DNA of 14,141 nucleotides from Synergistales bacterium (lineage in GTDB: Bacteria > Synergistota > Synergistia > Synergistales > Synergistaceae): NCBI GenBank assembly GCA_026002695.1, contig BOCB01000046.1, positions 1-14,141 of the forward strand. Direction: 5' to 3'. The notes under the pieces were generated by a model. It ran no database searches. It saw only the letters and a program-made list of their open reading frames with translations, and was not told where the DNA came from. This document shows, one piece after another, positions 1 to 8,090 of the stretch; positions within the stretch are counted from its first letter, which is position 1; the number at the start of each line of letters is the position of its first letter. The translations under genes were made by a program, and so were the position numbers.

Positions 1-234
1 AGCGAGTTATTGGCAAACATCAGCAGCGATCTCGAGCAGCGCGCGCGCTATCTTTCGCGCAAGAAGTTCCGGATGGACCACGACCACGACATGATTGTGT
101 CGTTCAGGGAAGGCGAGGCGAAGGGTAAATTTGAAATCGCCCGTTCAATGCTTGCGGATAGGATTCCGATTGATGCTATCATAAAATATACCGGGTTGTC
201 GGAACAAGAAATACTCTCGTCAAAACAACCATGA
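1..234 (+). CDS. C-terminal fragment of Rpn/PD-(D/E)XK transposase-family protein (cut by window edge)
   Basis: The frame is open from the first base of the window, so the gene starts outside it; a TTG at 10 is not convincing as a start. The visible residues have the usual C-terminal pattern of the Rpn family (recombination-promoting nuclease / putative transposase, PDDEXK_2): a YLSRKK-like element, an MDH motif, an EGEAKGKFEIARSML helix and a final KYTGL-S-EQEI motif. The nuclease core would lie upstream and cannot be judged here. The last 30 or so residues align without gaps with the pseudogene at 9863-10207 (shared pattern FE-ARSM-AD-P---I-KYTGL-E--IL), so two members of one family bracket the window. 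It is the only plus-strand gene and runs tail-to-tail into mutS2. It may be a remnant or an intact gene. Confidence 0.7.
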   Translation, partial: SELLANISSDLEQRARYLSRKKFRMDHDHDMIVSFREGEAKGKFEIARSMLADRIPIDAIIKYTGLSEQEILSSKQP

Positions 235-238
235 ATCG

Positions 239-253
239 GCGTCTTCAAGACGC
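239..253 (-). terminator. weak hairpin between two converging genes
   Basis: GCGTCT-TCA-AGACGC forms a 6-bp stem with a 3-base loop in the 78-bp gap between the transposase-family fragment and the end of mutS2. Read on the minus strand it is followed about 10 nt later by GGTTGTTTTG, a poor U-tract. It could end mutS2 transcription, but it lacks the features of a strong intrinsic terminator. Confidence 0.25.
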
Positions 254-312
254 TCCTTGCACACCCGGACGATAAGTTTGTCTTGTACGACGCTATACGC
301 GGGGCTTCGGTT

Positions 313-2697
313 TCACTTCTCGAACCGGACAATCGTTACGCCGTAGCCGCCCTCGCCCTCTTCGCCTAATCTGTAATCGGATATGTACGGCGTCCTCTTG
401 CAGAGGCTGTGAACCTCGCGGCGCAGTATGCCCTCGCCCCTGCCGTGTATGACCGTAACTTCGCCGTATCCGTGCCGATAGGCGTTGTCAAGATAGCGCT
501 CCACCATCGGCAGCGCCTCGTCCACCGTCATACCTCGCACCATTATCGAACTCGGCACGCCGCGCGGCGGCGAGGCCGTTATCTTTATCTGAGAGGGAAG
601 CTCGAACGCCCTCTCCTTCCATGATCTCTTCTCCTGACGCTTTTCGGTCCCCGTAGCCGCGCGCAGCATCTTCAAAGGAAGCTCCATGCGCGCCGCGCCG
701 GACAGCACCGTCGCCTTGTCGCCGGAGACGCTCTCCAATATTCCGATCGACGACGTGCCGGCTATCACGACCTCGCCGCCGACGGCAAGAGCGGCGCTGT
801 CCGGCGCGCGTGCGCGGTCCGTCCGCTCCTCGTCGCGCTTCTCCGTCTGCTCCTTTATTTGGGCGAAATGTTTTCTCGTCCGCTCCAATTTACGCTGCGC
901 CACGCCGCGCGCCTCAGCGTCTATCGTCTTGATCAGGGATTTGGCGGAGAGCTCGGCGTTCTCTACTATGCCCATTGCCTTTTTGTCGGCTTCCGCGATG
1001 AGTTTGTCGCGCTTCTCGGTCAGTTCTCGCTTCTGCGCCTCATACGAGCGGCGCAATTTTTCCGTCTCTGTCCGCGTCTTCTCCAAGCGCTCGTTCTCGC
1101 GCTCGATGGACGCGCGTTTTTCGTGCAGCTCGCTTATTATGTCCTCCATCGAAACTTCGCGGTGGTGCAGCGCTTCTTTGGCGCGTTGGATGATTTCAGC
1201 GGGCGCGCCCAATTTCTCGGCTATGAGTATGGCGTTGCTGCGGCCGGGTATGCCTACGGTGAGCCGGTAAGTGGGCGACAGGGTGTTTACGTCAAATTCC
1301 ACGGACGCTGACTCGACGCCCGGCTCGCTGATCGCGTACCGCTTGATGGGGTTGTGATGCGTCGTCGCTAAGACGAGCGAGCCGCGCACGCGCAGGAAAT
1401 CGAGTATCGCGATGCCGAGGGCCGCTCCCTCGTCCGGGTCGGTGCCGGCTCCGAGCTCGTCTAACAGGATCAGCGAACCGGCCCCCGCCGCGCCGAGTAT
1501 CTTTGTTATCTGCGAGATGTGAGCGCTGAACGTCGAGAGGTTCTGCTCGATGCTCTGCTCGTCGCCTATGTCGCTGTATATGTCGTCCATTTTCCCGAGG
1601 ACGGAGTTTTCCTCCGCCGGGATCGGGCAGCCCATCCATCCGAGGGCGGCGCACACGGCGGCCGTCTTTATGGCGACGGTCTTTCCTCCGGTGTTGGGAC
1701 CCGTTATGATGAGTATGCGCGCCCCTTCGCCGCAGGAGATGTCGATTGGAACGGCAGCGTCTTTCAGCAGCGGATGACGCGCCCTGTAAAAAGCAAAGTG
1801 CCCGCCGGTTGACAGCAACGGCAAGTGCCAGCGGTCGCGCCTGATTTTTTCGGACAGCGCGTAAAAAAAGTCTATGCGCCCCATGACAAGCTCGGCGTCA
1901 AGGACCGCCCCCTCGCGCGACATTACTCTTTCGGTCAGCTTGTACAGCACGCGGCGCTCCTCCGCGCGCTCGTCCTCCGTCGCCGTAACGTGCTCGTTGT
2001 TGAGCGGCGCGAGCTGATTGGGCTCCATGTAAACGCTGTTGCCCGAACCGGATCTGTCTATGGTTAGTCCCGGAAAGTTAGATATGTGCTCCTGCCTCAC
2101 GAGCACTGCGTGACGCCCGCCGCGCAGCGTCAGGACGCGTTCCTGCAACATGGAGGAAAGACCGGGCGACGAGAGTATGTTCTGCCCCGCGCGGCGAATT
2201 TTTTCCCTCAAGCGGCGGATGGTCTCCCTGACGCGCCGCAGTCTTTCGGACGCTTCGTCGCGTAGGCGTCCGTCGTCGTCTATGACGGAGAGCGCGTCCG
2301 TTTCCTTCGAGAAGTCGGCGAGGTCGCGCGTGAGCAGCGAGAATATCGGCCACGCCCCCCTCGCGTCGTTAAGCGCCGCCTTCATCTTCATCGACGCGCT
2401 CATCAACCGGCGGACGGTCAGCAGCTCATCGCCGGACATCATGCCCGACTCCTTCGCTTCGCCCATTATATGAATGACGGACGAAAGCCTGTTGTTCCAC
2501 GGCAGCTCGCCCTTTGTGTCGCGGTACTCCTCGACGGCCTTGAAAAGCGAGTGGCGCTCCGTGAGTTCGTCCATGTCAGAGGCGGGATTGAGCAAGTCCG
2601 CGTAGGACGCGCCCAAATCGCAGCGGCAGTCCCTTTTAATTATGCCGAGTATTTTGGAGAGTTCTAAGGATTTATAGGCGGATGCGTCTATCTTCAT
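313..2697 (-). CDS. mutS2: MutS2 family ATPase/endonuclease
   Basis: 794 residues, normal length for MutS2. MutS-type core and clamp region at about 1-310; ATPase with Walker A GPNTGGKT at 333-340, the DEQSIEQNLSTFSAHI segment at 379-394 and Walker B LILLDELGAG at about 409-418; a charged coiled coil at about 505-625; a C-terminal Smr domain at about 715-794 with HGRGEG at 751-756. There is no N-terminal mismatch-recognition domain, which separates MutS2 from MutS. The family acts on branched DNA, and in some bacteria on collided ribosomes. The Smr LDLR motif is changed to IMVR (718-721). Last gene of a zapB-like/zapA/cvpA/mutS2 operon, 36 bp after cvpA. No clear Shine-Dalgarno precedes the ATG; the N terminus (YKSLELSKIL) nevertheless fits the family start. 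Confidence 0.97.
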   Translation of the reverse strand: MKIDASAYKSLELSKILGIIKRDCRCDLGASYADLLNPASDMDELTERHSLFKAVEEYRDTKGELPWNNRLSSVIHIMGEAKESGMMSGDELLTVRRLMSASMKMKAALNDARGAWPIFSLLTRDLADFSKETDALSVIDDDGRLRDEASERLRRVRETIRRLREKIRRAGQNILSSPGLSSMLQERVLTLRGGRHAVLVRQEHISNFPGLTIDRSGSGNSVYMEPNQLAPLNNEHVTATEDERAEERRVLYKLTERVMSREGAVLDAELVMGRIDFFYALSEKIRRDRWHLPLLSTGGHFAFYRARHPLLKDAAVPIDISCGEGARILIITGPNTGGKTVAIKTAAVCAALGWMGCPIPAEENSVLGKMDDIYSDIGDEQSIEQNLSTFSAHISQITKILGAAGAGSLILLDELGAGTDPDEGAALGIAILDFLRVRGSLVLATTHHNPIKRYAISEPGVESASVEFDVNTLSPTYRLTVGIPGRSNAILIAEKLGAPAEIIQRAKEALHHREVSMEDIISELHEKRASIERENERLEKTRTETEKLRRSYEAQKRELTEKRDKLIAEADKKAMGIVENAELSAKSLIKTIDAEARGVAQRKLERTRKHFAQIKEQTEKRDEERTDRARAPDSAALAVGGEVVIAGTSSIGILESVSGDKATVLSGAARMELPLKMLRAATGTEKRQEKRSWKERAFELPSQIKITASPPRGVPSSIMVRGMTVDEALPMVERYLDNAYRHGYGEVTVIHGRGEGILRREVHSLCKRTPYISDYRLGEEGEGGYGVTIVRFEK

Positions 2698-2722
2698 GAT
2701 TAGGGTAAACGATAAAACTCTG

Positions 2723-2737
2723 AGCGGCCGCCCCTAC
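2723..2737. repeat. half copy of the GGCCGCCCCTA palindromic repeat
   Basis: The plus-strand stretch AGCGGCCGCCCCTAC shares its CGGCCGCCCCTAC part exactly with the repeat copy at 10293-10323 and resembles the arms at 9709-9793. It lies in the cvpA-mutS2 gap, and its TAG (minus strand) is the cvpA stop codon. It may be a degraded copy of the same short interspersed palindrome, though 13 shared GC-rich bases could be chance. Confidence 0.45.
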
Positions 2738-3378
2738 TTTCGGTCTGACAGGAAATCGAGTATGCCGAAAGTTGCGTCGCCGGATACAGGAGCGCCGCCG
2801 GGAACAATGGAACCGCTCGCCTCGCTGTAATCGTCCGATTGCGCCGCCTGTTTGCCCATATATTCCACGGCGTCGCTCTTGATCTTGTTCACGTCCGGCA
2901 GGATGCCGAGCTTGTCGAGCAGAGGATAGGCGACCGGCCACGTTCCGGCGGTCAGTGTCATCACTTCGCTGTTCTTTATCCAGTCATCCCCCGTGACGGG
3001 CGAGAGTATCATGCCCGCGACGAGCAGGACAAGCGTGAGAGCGTAAAGTTTGATAAATCCCGCGAAGCCCCCGAGCATTTTGTCCGCCCACGAGAGATCG
3101 GCCTCACGCAGGATTTTTTTGACCACTCTGTCCACAATCATACATATTATTAAAATTACGAAAAAGATCACAAGCATGGACGCCGCCGACGCGACGAGGT
3201 AGGGCAGGCCAAAGCTCTCAGATATGATTTGCGCCGGGACGGCGTAAAAGCGCAGGGAACACCACGAGCCGCCTATGATAATCAGCAGCGAATACAGTTC
3301 GCCCGTAAGCCCCCTCCAAAGCCCCCGCGCTATAAAAAACACACCGGCTATTAACAGCGCAACGTCCGTCGCGTTCAC
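2734..3378 (-). CDS. CvpA family membrane protein
   Basis: 214 residues. The N-terminal 130 residues hold four hydrophobic segments (about 5-20, 28-48, 60-85 and 105-125), with the CvpA pattern of an R-G-L-R-G-TGE stretch after segment 1 and D-V-KK between segments 3 and 4. The C-terminal 85 residues are soluble and low in complexity near the end. CvpA is an inner-membrane protein first linked to colicin V production and later to envelope stress; its molecular role is unsettled. Start is GTG at 3378, whose GTGA overlaps the TGA stop of the ZapA-like gene, with GAGG about 8 nt upstream, so translation is probably coupled. The order zapA-cvpA-mutS2 is seen in several phyla, which supports the call. 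Its TAG stop falls in a repeat-like GC-rich stretch. Confidence 0.88.
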   Translation of the reverse strand: MNATDVALLIAGVFFIARGLWRGLTGELYSLLIIIGGSWCSLRFYAVPAQIISESFGLPYLVASAASMLVIFFVILIICMIVDRVVKKILREADLSWADKMLGGFAGFIKLYALTLVLLVAGMILSPVTGDDWIKNSEVMTLTAGTWPVAYPLLDKLGILPDVNKIKSDAVEYMGKQAAQSDDYSEASGSIVPGGAPVSGDATFGILDFLSDRK

Positions 3379-3665
3379 GACGAAGCCTCACTCTCGGACT
3401 CGCCCGAATAATCTTCCGCGCGCTCGGGCTCATTTATCCCTACCAGAGCCAAAATAGCCTCCATTCGCCGCGTAATATTGACGAGGTCATCGGCGAGTTT
3501 GATGCTCGCTATAAAAAGCCTCTGATCCTGAGCCAAGGTCGGCGGAGTCGCGGCCACGGTGTCACGCAGAATTTTGTAGACGACGTCGAGCTTTTCATCG
3601 TCAAGTGTGGTTATTAAGGGATAAATCTGGCTCCCAACGAGCAGAGGGACAGATCTGCTCTCCAT
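3375..3665 (-). CDS. zapA: ZapA-like cell division protein
   Basis: 96 residues. The region at about 8-75 has the ZapA layout: a short strand, a G-Q-YPL element, then D-EKL-V-Y-ILRDTV, and a long amphipathic helix (A-IKLADDLVNITRRMEAIL). ZapA binds and bundles FtsZ at the division ring. The acidic C terminus (ESESEA) is not part of the domain. The ATG at 3665 follows the TAA of the ZapB-like gene with no intervening base, and no good ribosome binding site is seen, so translation probably depends on the upstream gene. The following cvpA start overlaps its stop. Sequence similarity alone is weak for this short family; the call leans on pattern plus its place directly before cvpA and mutS2. Confidence 0.72.
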   Translation of the reverse strand: MESRSVPLLVGSQIYPLITTLDDEKLDVVYKILRDTVAATPPTLAQDQRLFIASIKLADDLVNITRRMEAILALVGINEPERAEDYSGESESEASS

Positions 3666-4031
3666 TTATTCGTCAGTCCCGTCGCTGCTATGAGGCATAT
3701 CCGTCAGCCCGCACATGCCCGGCGAGGCGCCGTCCTCCGCCGGCGAGTCCTCGATCAGCGGCATAAGTTCGCTCACGCGCTCGCGAAGGGTGGCAAGCCT
3801 CTCCCTGGACTCTGCGCGCTCCCTGTCGAATGACTCCCTCTCCTTCGAGAAGCACTCCCTCTCGGATTTCAGCTCGTCGTCGAGCCGCACGACCTCCGCC
3901 TCGCTTTCGTCGAGTTCTTTTTTCAGACGCTCAACATCCTCAGCGGCGCGGTCCCTCTCGTCGCGCATCGTTTTAACGTTATATTCGAGCCTGTCGATCA
4001 TGCTCTCTATTTTTTCAATTGTGTCTAACAT
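3666..4031 (-). CDS. small coiled-coil protein, ZapB-like
   Basis: 121 residues if started at the ATG at 4031. From about residue 3 to 90 it is one continuous charged heptad-rich coiled coil (IEKIESMIDRLEYNV then repeated E/R/D-rich heptads), followed by a disordered tail rich in D, S, E and P. It has no recognisable catalytic motif. Being first in an operon with a ZapA-like protein suggests a ZapB-type partner in Z-ring organisation, but coiled coils resemble one another, so this is positional inference. A GTG at 4046 would add five residues, but it sits inside the GGGTGGGGG ribosome binding site that serves the ATG with an 8-nt spacer, so I prefer 4031. Confidence 0.7.
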   Translation of the reverse strand: MLDTIEKIESMIDRLEYNVKTMRDERDRAAEDVERLKKELDESEAEVVRLDDELKSERECFSKERESFDRERAESRERLATLRERVSELMPLIEDSPAEDGASPGMCGLTDMPHSSDGTDE

Positions 4032-4039
4032 AGTAAATT

Positions 4040-4048
4040 CCCCCACCC
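4040..4048 (-). promoter_or_regulatory. ribosome binding site of the ZapB-like gene
   Basis: GGGTGGGGG on the minus strand, 8 nt before the ATG at 4031. It decides the start: the alternative GTG lies within it. Confidence 0.6.
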
Positions 4049-4062
4049 ATGATAATTTTGTT

Positions 4063-4092
4063 ATATTATCTCATGTATAGGGAAAATGTCAT
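4063..4092 (-). promoter_or_regulatory. probable sigma-70 promoter of the zap/cvpA/mutS2 operon
   Basis: On the minus strand ATGACA (4092-4087) and TAATAT (4068-4063) are separated by 18 nt, in an AT-rich stretch just upstream of the ZapB-like gene. The start point would fall near 4056, giving a short leader of about 25 nt. Confidence 0.55.
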
Positions 4093-4223
4093 TAGGTAAA
4101 TGCTGATTTATTGTTAGAAGCCTAAAGGGTAACGAAAAAAAACCTGACCGGCTCTACATCTCAAAACGGCGAAATCCCATTTTGGCTAATTAATCAGCGC
4201 TTACTTAGTATTTATGTAAAAAA
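4093..4223 (-). terminator. intergenic region after the HD-GYP gene with a possible terminator
   Basis: No gene is seen here. On the minus strand, moving away from the HD-GYP stop, there is an 8-bp stem (CAAAATGG with CCGTTTTG, one G-U pair, 4184-4162) and, about 20 nt further on, an uninterrupted run of eight T (4142-4135) preceded by GCCGGTCAGG. Either the stem or the GC stretch plus T run could end the signalling operon, but stem and T run are too far apart for a textbook terminator. Confidence 0.3.
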
Positions 4224-5321
4224 TCACGACGCTTTCTTTTCACCGACTCCCGATGAAACAGCGTGTACTTGCTCCGCGTTATCCAAAAATACCTTAGTGA
4301 GCAGCGGGTCAAAATGGCTTCCCTTGCCGTCTTCTATGATTTTAAGCGCCTCCTCGTGCGTCATCGCTTTTTTATACGGACGCTCGGACACGAGCGCGTC
4401 ATAGACGTCGACTATAGCCATCAGCCTCCCTTGAAGCGGAATGCTTTCACCCGTCAGGTGATTGGGGTATCCTGAGCCGTCCCATTTTTCGTGGTGGCTT
4501 CCCGCAAAAATCTGCGCGTAATCGAGGAACGCGATAGAGCTTTCCGCCGCCCCCAGCTTAATCTTTTCGATAATATCGACGCCGTAGGAGGCGTGTTTTT
4601 TCATAACCTCGAACTCCTCGTTGGTGAGCCGTCCGGGTTTAAGCAAAACATCATCGCGAATGGCGATTTTGCCCACATCGTGAAGCTGCGCGGACTGCAA
4701 AAATAAATCCGCGTCCCAACTCGAAATCTGCTCATCGTAAACCCCGCTCCGGAGCGCGCCATCCAGCAAAACGCTGAGAACCCGCCCCGTGCGCTCCACG
4801 TGTCCGCCCGTCACGCTGTCACGGAACTCGACAAGATTCGCTATGGCTCTCATCACGGTTTCCTGCAAATCATGAACGTTGCGGGTCTTTTCCTTGACCA
4901 TGTGGCGGAGGTTATCATTATAATTCTTGAGCTCGTGAGTTTGATCCGCGACCAGCATGTGAAGCTTGATGCGTTTCAGCAGCAGCGCCGGGGAAAACGG
5001 CTTGAATATATAGTCAACCGCGCCGAGGTCAAGCCCGGCAATCTCGCTTTCGCTGTCGGAGCGCGAGGTGAGAAATATTACGGGAATATCACGCGTCCTC
5101 GGATTTTCCTTCAGCCGCTTAATCGCTTCATAGCCGTCCATTTCAGGCATCTCAATGTCGAGCAAAATCAAATCCGGTATTGTGTTCTCCAAAAGCTCAA
5201 ACATTTTAATCGCGGACGGCTTGGTAAACGTACCGTAAAACTCCGCGAGAATGCCCTTCCCGATCTTGAGATTTGCCGGATTATCGTCGACTATGACTAT
5301 CGTCTTATTTGTTTTCTCCAT
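4224..5321 (-). CDS. response regulator with HD-GYP domain (predicted c-di-GMP phosphodiesterase)
   Basis: 365 residues. Receiver domain at 5-125 with acidic pair D12-D13, phospho-acceptor D55 (LLLDIEMPEMDG), T85 and K107 (FKPF). A helical linker (about 126-155) leads to an HD-GYP domain at about 157-350: H174, the HD pair H214-D215 followed by VGKI, H243, HH at 276-277, and DGSGYP at 281-286. All metal-binding residues and the GYP loop appear intact, so it should hydrolyse c-di-GMP when its receiver is phosphorylated. A strong GGGAGGG precedes the ATG. It lies 30 bp after the PAS hybrid kinase, whose Hpt domain is the natural phosphate donor; it is the last gene of that operon and the only free receiver protein in the window. 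The REC-HD-GYP layout matches RpfG-type regulators. Confidence 0.95.
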   Translation of the reverse strand: MEKTNKTIVIVDDNPANLKIGKGILAEFYGTFTKPSAIKMFELLENTIPDLILLDIEMPEMDGYEAIKRLKENPRTRDIPVIFLTSRSDSESEIAGLDLGAVDYIFKPFSPALLLKRIKLHMLVADQTHELKNYNDNLRHMVKEKTRNVHDLQETVMRAIANLVEFRDSVTGGHVERTGRVLSVLLDGALRSGVYDEQISSWDADLFLQSAQLHDVGKIAIRDDVLLKPGRLTNEEFEVMKKHASYGVDIIEKIKLGAAESSIAFLDYAQIFAGSHHEKWDGSGYPNHLTGESIPLQGRLMAIVDVYDALVSERPYKKAMTHEEALKIIEDGKGSHFDPLLTKVFLDNAEQVHAVSSGVGEKKAS

Positions 5322-5351
5322 ATTCGATCCCTCCCAGTCCGGGCGATTTAA

Positions 5352-8072
5352 TCAGCCCTTCCCAAGCTCGTCTATGCCCTTTACAGCGCTTTCTGTCTCG
5401 GAGATCAGCACGTTATCCTCGATATCCCCCAAAGTTTTTTTGTCCGCCTCGCTGAGATTCATTTGCTTAAATTTGGCAAACAGCGCGTCGGTGGTGAAAA
5501 CATCGTCCCTTTCTATCGCGCCTTTCAACGCGAGCAAGTCGTCGGCGCTGATTTTTTCCGTTATAAAATCCCTTTCAGTTCCGGGTTCCGCGGCCGGCAG
5601 TTGTTTCAGCGCGCTGTCTATGCTGGCGACGAGCTTTGCAAGTTCATCCAAAAATCCTCCGAGCTTCGCGCGTATTGCCTCCGCGTCGCCTTGTTTGCCC
5701 GCAAACTCGATCTCTTTCGCCATTCCGGAGACAGCGGACGCTCCGATACTCGCCGCCGTGCCTTTCAGCGCGTGAGCGTTCGCGGAAAACAGCGTCAGAT
5801 CCGTCCCTTCGTCAAGCGGGACGCCGCGCATAACCTCTATCCTTCCGCGCGCGTCCTTTGAAAACAATTTCAGTATATTGATATAGTTTGCCTCGCGGCC
5901 GCCCGTCATCGCGATGCCGCGCTCAATGTCCGTGCCGTAAATATGGGGAAGCAGGCACTCATCGGGAGCGGCCAGCGCCACTTCGCCGGCCTTAAACTGC
6001 TTTCTTTTCGGAATCCACCGCTCCATAATTTCATTAAGCTTATGAAGCTCAATCGGTTTGGCAAGATAATCGTTAAGCCCTTTGCTCGTAAACATCTCGC
6101 GCATTCCAACCATGGCGTTTGCGGTGAGCGCTATAATCGGTAGCTCCTTAAAATATTCGCCGTCAAGCGCGCGGATTGCCTCAGTCGCTTCGATGCCGTC
6201 CATATCCGGCATCATATGATCCATAAACACAATGTCATATTCGTTCTTGCAGACGAGCTCTACGGCCTCCGCGCCGCTCAGGCACGTGGTGACGTTCATC
6301 TGATACGGCGCAAAAAGCCCCTCCGCCACTTTCAGGTTAGCGTCTATATCGTCCACGACAAGCACGTTCGCCGACGGCGCGATAAAGCGAATTTCATAAT
6401 CGCCGTGAAATACGTCCGTGACGACCCCGTTCAGCACATTCGCCACAGATATGGCAAACGCCGGCGGCAGTATGATGCCGCCGTTCCAGTCAGGCAGCGA
6501 CTCCCCTACTTCCAGCAGCGCGACAAGCTCCGTTTTAATCCCCGCCGACTCCGCTAATTTAGCCGTCGGCCCGGCAATTTCGCCCGAGAAAAAGGCAAAA
6601 TCATACTTGCCGCCCGCAAGCTGCTCCAAAAACTTAATTTCTAAGCGCGAGCGCGTCAGGTTCACGCCAAAGCCGCTTAATGTATATTCAAGCGAATCCG
6701 CGTACAAAGGTATCTTCTCATAGAGCAAAACTCTCTTGTTTTCCGCGTCCTGAACAGAGGCGAATTTCTCGCCGTCCGAATATTCCTGCTCAAACGTAGC
6801 GGTAAAAAGGGAGCCCTTTCCGTATTCGCTCGATACCGCGACGTCTCCGCCCATCATGCGGCAAAAGCTTTGCGCTATGGACAGGCCCAATCCCGTACCG
6901 ACGACATTCTTGTTTTTGTTTATATCCACGCGGGCAAATTTCTTGAACAGCTGACCTATATCCTCTTGTTTTATGCCTATCCCGCTGTCCTCTATTTCAA
7001 ACTTAAAAACAGCCCTGTCCCGCGCCGTGAAATCCGCGCCAATCGTCATTTTTATGAAACCCTCGTTCGTATATTTGCAGGCGTTGCTCAAGAGGTTGGT
7101 CAGAACCTGCCGCACCCTGACCTCATCGCCGACAAGGCAGTTGGGTATATTCGGATCAATGTTCACTATGAAAAGAATCGGTTTTTCAGCTATACGCACT
7201 CGTATAAGATTCACCACGTCATTTATCAGAGACGCGAACAGATAGGGCTCGCGCGCTATCTCTATTTTGCCCGACTCAATTTTTGAAAAATCGAGAATAT
7301 CGTTTATGATGGACAAAAGATTCGTTCCCGCGGCCTTTATTTGAAGGATATACTCCCCAACGGCCGGAGATACATTTTCACGAAGCGCGAGCTCGCTCAT
7401 TCCTATGATGGCGTTCATCGGAGTGCGTATCTCGTGGCTCATGTTTGACAGAAACTGCGACTTTGCCATGTTGGCGTACTCCGCGGCGTCACGCGCGTCT
7501 TCGGCTTTTTTCTTCTCGCCGCGTAATTCCGTAATGTCGTGAAACATAACAACGGAGCAATCGAAAGATCCGTCGCCGTCGCACACAGGCGTAAAATGCA
7601 CGGAATAATCGCGCGCGCCGTCTCCGCTTATGTCAACCGCTTCTTCAAACGAGAGCTGCTCCTTGTTCCGCATGGCCGTTTGAAACCGCGCGAAAAGTTC
7701 GTCAACCCAGCTCTTCTCCGCGAAACGATAGAAAACTTCATTAAGCAGCCGCCCTTCAATAAGACCAAATCCCGCGATGCGCGCCCGCTCCAAAAAGGCG
7801 CGCGTACAGTAAGAAAACCTCCCCTCCCTGTCGAGCAGCAAGATGATGTCCGGGCTGTTTTCGAGAAGCATTTGCATATAAAGATCCCGCTTCCGCTGTT
7901 CGAACGCGCGCATGGCGTTGACGCTCGCGGTGGTAGCTGCCGCGGCCTTATTTCTGTCAAGCGTATTTTGCAGGCGCGTCAACTGGCGGGAGAGCTTGGT
8001 ATTTTCTTTTTGAAGCGCTTCAAGCCACTGCCGCAACGCGTCGTCCGGTATGTCCGACATATTAAAAATCAT
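5352..8072 (-). CDS. soluble PAS hybrid histidine kinase with pseudo-receiver, receiver and Hpt
   Basis: 906 residues with no membrane segment. Order: coiled coil (about 14-42), PAS (about 65-180), HisKA with H213 (MSHEIRTPMN), HATPase with N330, G1 DSGIGI at 362-367 and G2 GTGLGLSI at 392-399, a receiver-like region lacking the acidic pair and phospho-acceptor (about 445-560), an active-looking receiver (D574, D575, D618, T650, K672), Hpt with H767 (HALKG), and a conserved helical tail (835-906). This supports an internal relay H213-D618-H767 and on to D55 of the HD-GYP regulator 30 bp downstream. The ATG at 8072 has GAGGGGG about 10 nt upstream; an in-frame ATG at 8060 is possible. FIST lies 18 bp upstream. 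From residue 203 onward it is a near copy of the kinase at 10319-13402. Confidence 0.95.
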   Translation of the reverse strand: MIFNMSDIPDDALRQWLEALQKENTKLSRQLTRLQNTLDRNKAAAATTASVNAMRAFEQRKRDLYMQMLLENSPDIILLLDREGRFSYCTRAFLERARIAGFGLIEGRLLNEVFYRFAEKSWVDELFARFQTAMRNKEQLSFEEAVDISGDGARDYSVHFTPVCDGDGSFDCSVVMFHDITELRGEKKKAEDARDAAEYANMAKSQFLSNMSHEIRTPMNAIIGMSELALRENVSPAVGEYILQIKAAGTNLLSIINDILDFSKIESGKIEIAREPYLFASLINDVVNLIRVRIAEKPILFIVNIDPNIPNCLVGDEVRVRQVLTNLLSNACKYTNEGFIKMTIGADFTARDRAVFKFEIEDSGIGIKQEDIGQLFKKFARVDINKNKNVVGTGLGLSIAQSFCRMMGGDVAVSSEYGKGSLFTATFEQEYSDGEKFASVQDAENKRVLLYEKIPLYADSLEYTLSGFGVNLTRSRLEIKFLEQLAGGKYDFAFFSGEIAGPTAKLAESAGIKTELVALLEVGESLPDWNGGIILPPAFAISVANVLNGVVTDVFHGDYEIRFIAPSANVLVVDDIDANLKVAEGLFAPYQMNVTTCLSGAEAVELVCKNEYDIVFMDHMMPDMDGIEATEAIRALDGEYFKELPIIALTANAMVGMREMFTSKGLNDYLAKPIELHKLNEIMERWIPKRKQFKAGEVALAAPDECLLPHIYGTDIERGIAMTGGREANYINILKLFSKDARGRIEVMRGVPLDEGTDLTLFSANAHALKGTAASIGASAVSGMAKEIEFAGKQGDAEAIRAKLGGFLDELAKLVASIDSALKQLPAAEPGTERDFITEKISADDLLALKGAIERDDVFTTDALFAKFKQMNLSEADKKTLGDIEDNVLISETESAVKGIDELGKG
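5355..7466 (-). repeat. copy 1 of duplicated kinase module (HisKA to C terminus)
   Basis: Corresponds to residues 203-906 of the PAS kinase and aligns along its full length with 10322-12427 in the same orientation. Positions 7195-7298 (104 nt) are identical, third codon positions included, to 12156-12259. In a 120-residue stretch across HisKA and HATPase I count three amino-acid differences. The pseudo-receiver is the most diverged part. Confidence 0.9.
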
Positions 8073-8090
8073 CGGCGCTCAACCCCCTCG

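Noticed and set aside
235..369. In-frame continuation past the TGA of the left-edge fragment (stop-free to 369, protein-like residues)
   Set aside because: Over half of it is antisense to the mutS2 C terminus, and 45 stop-free codons are unremarkable at this base composition. There is no sign of stop-codon readthrough.
4102..4198. GCTGATT...AATCAGC inverted repeat in the gap before the zap operon
   Set aside because: Only 7 bp with more than 80 nt between arms; expected by chance.
4100..4223. Possible tRNA or small RNA gene in the intergenic region
   Set aside because: No cloverleaf, T-loop or CCA pattern is found, and no promoter is directed into it other than that of the zap operon.
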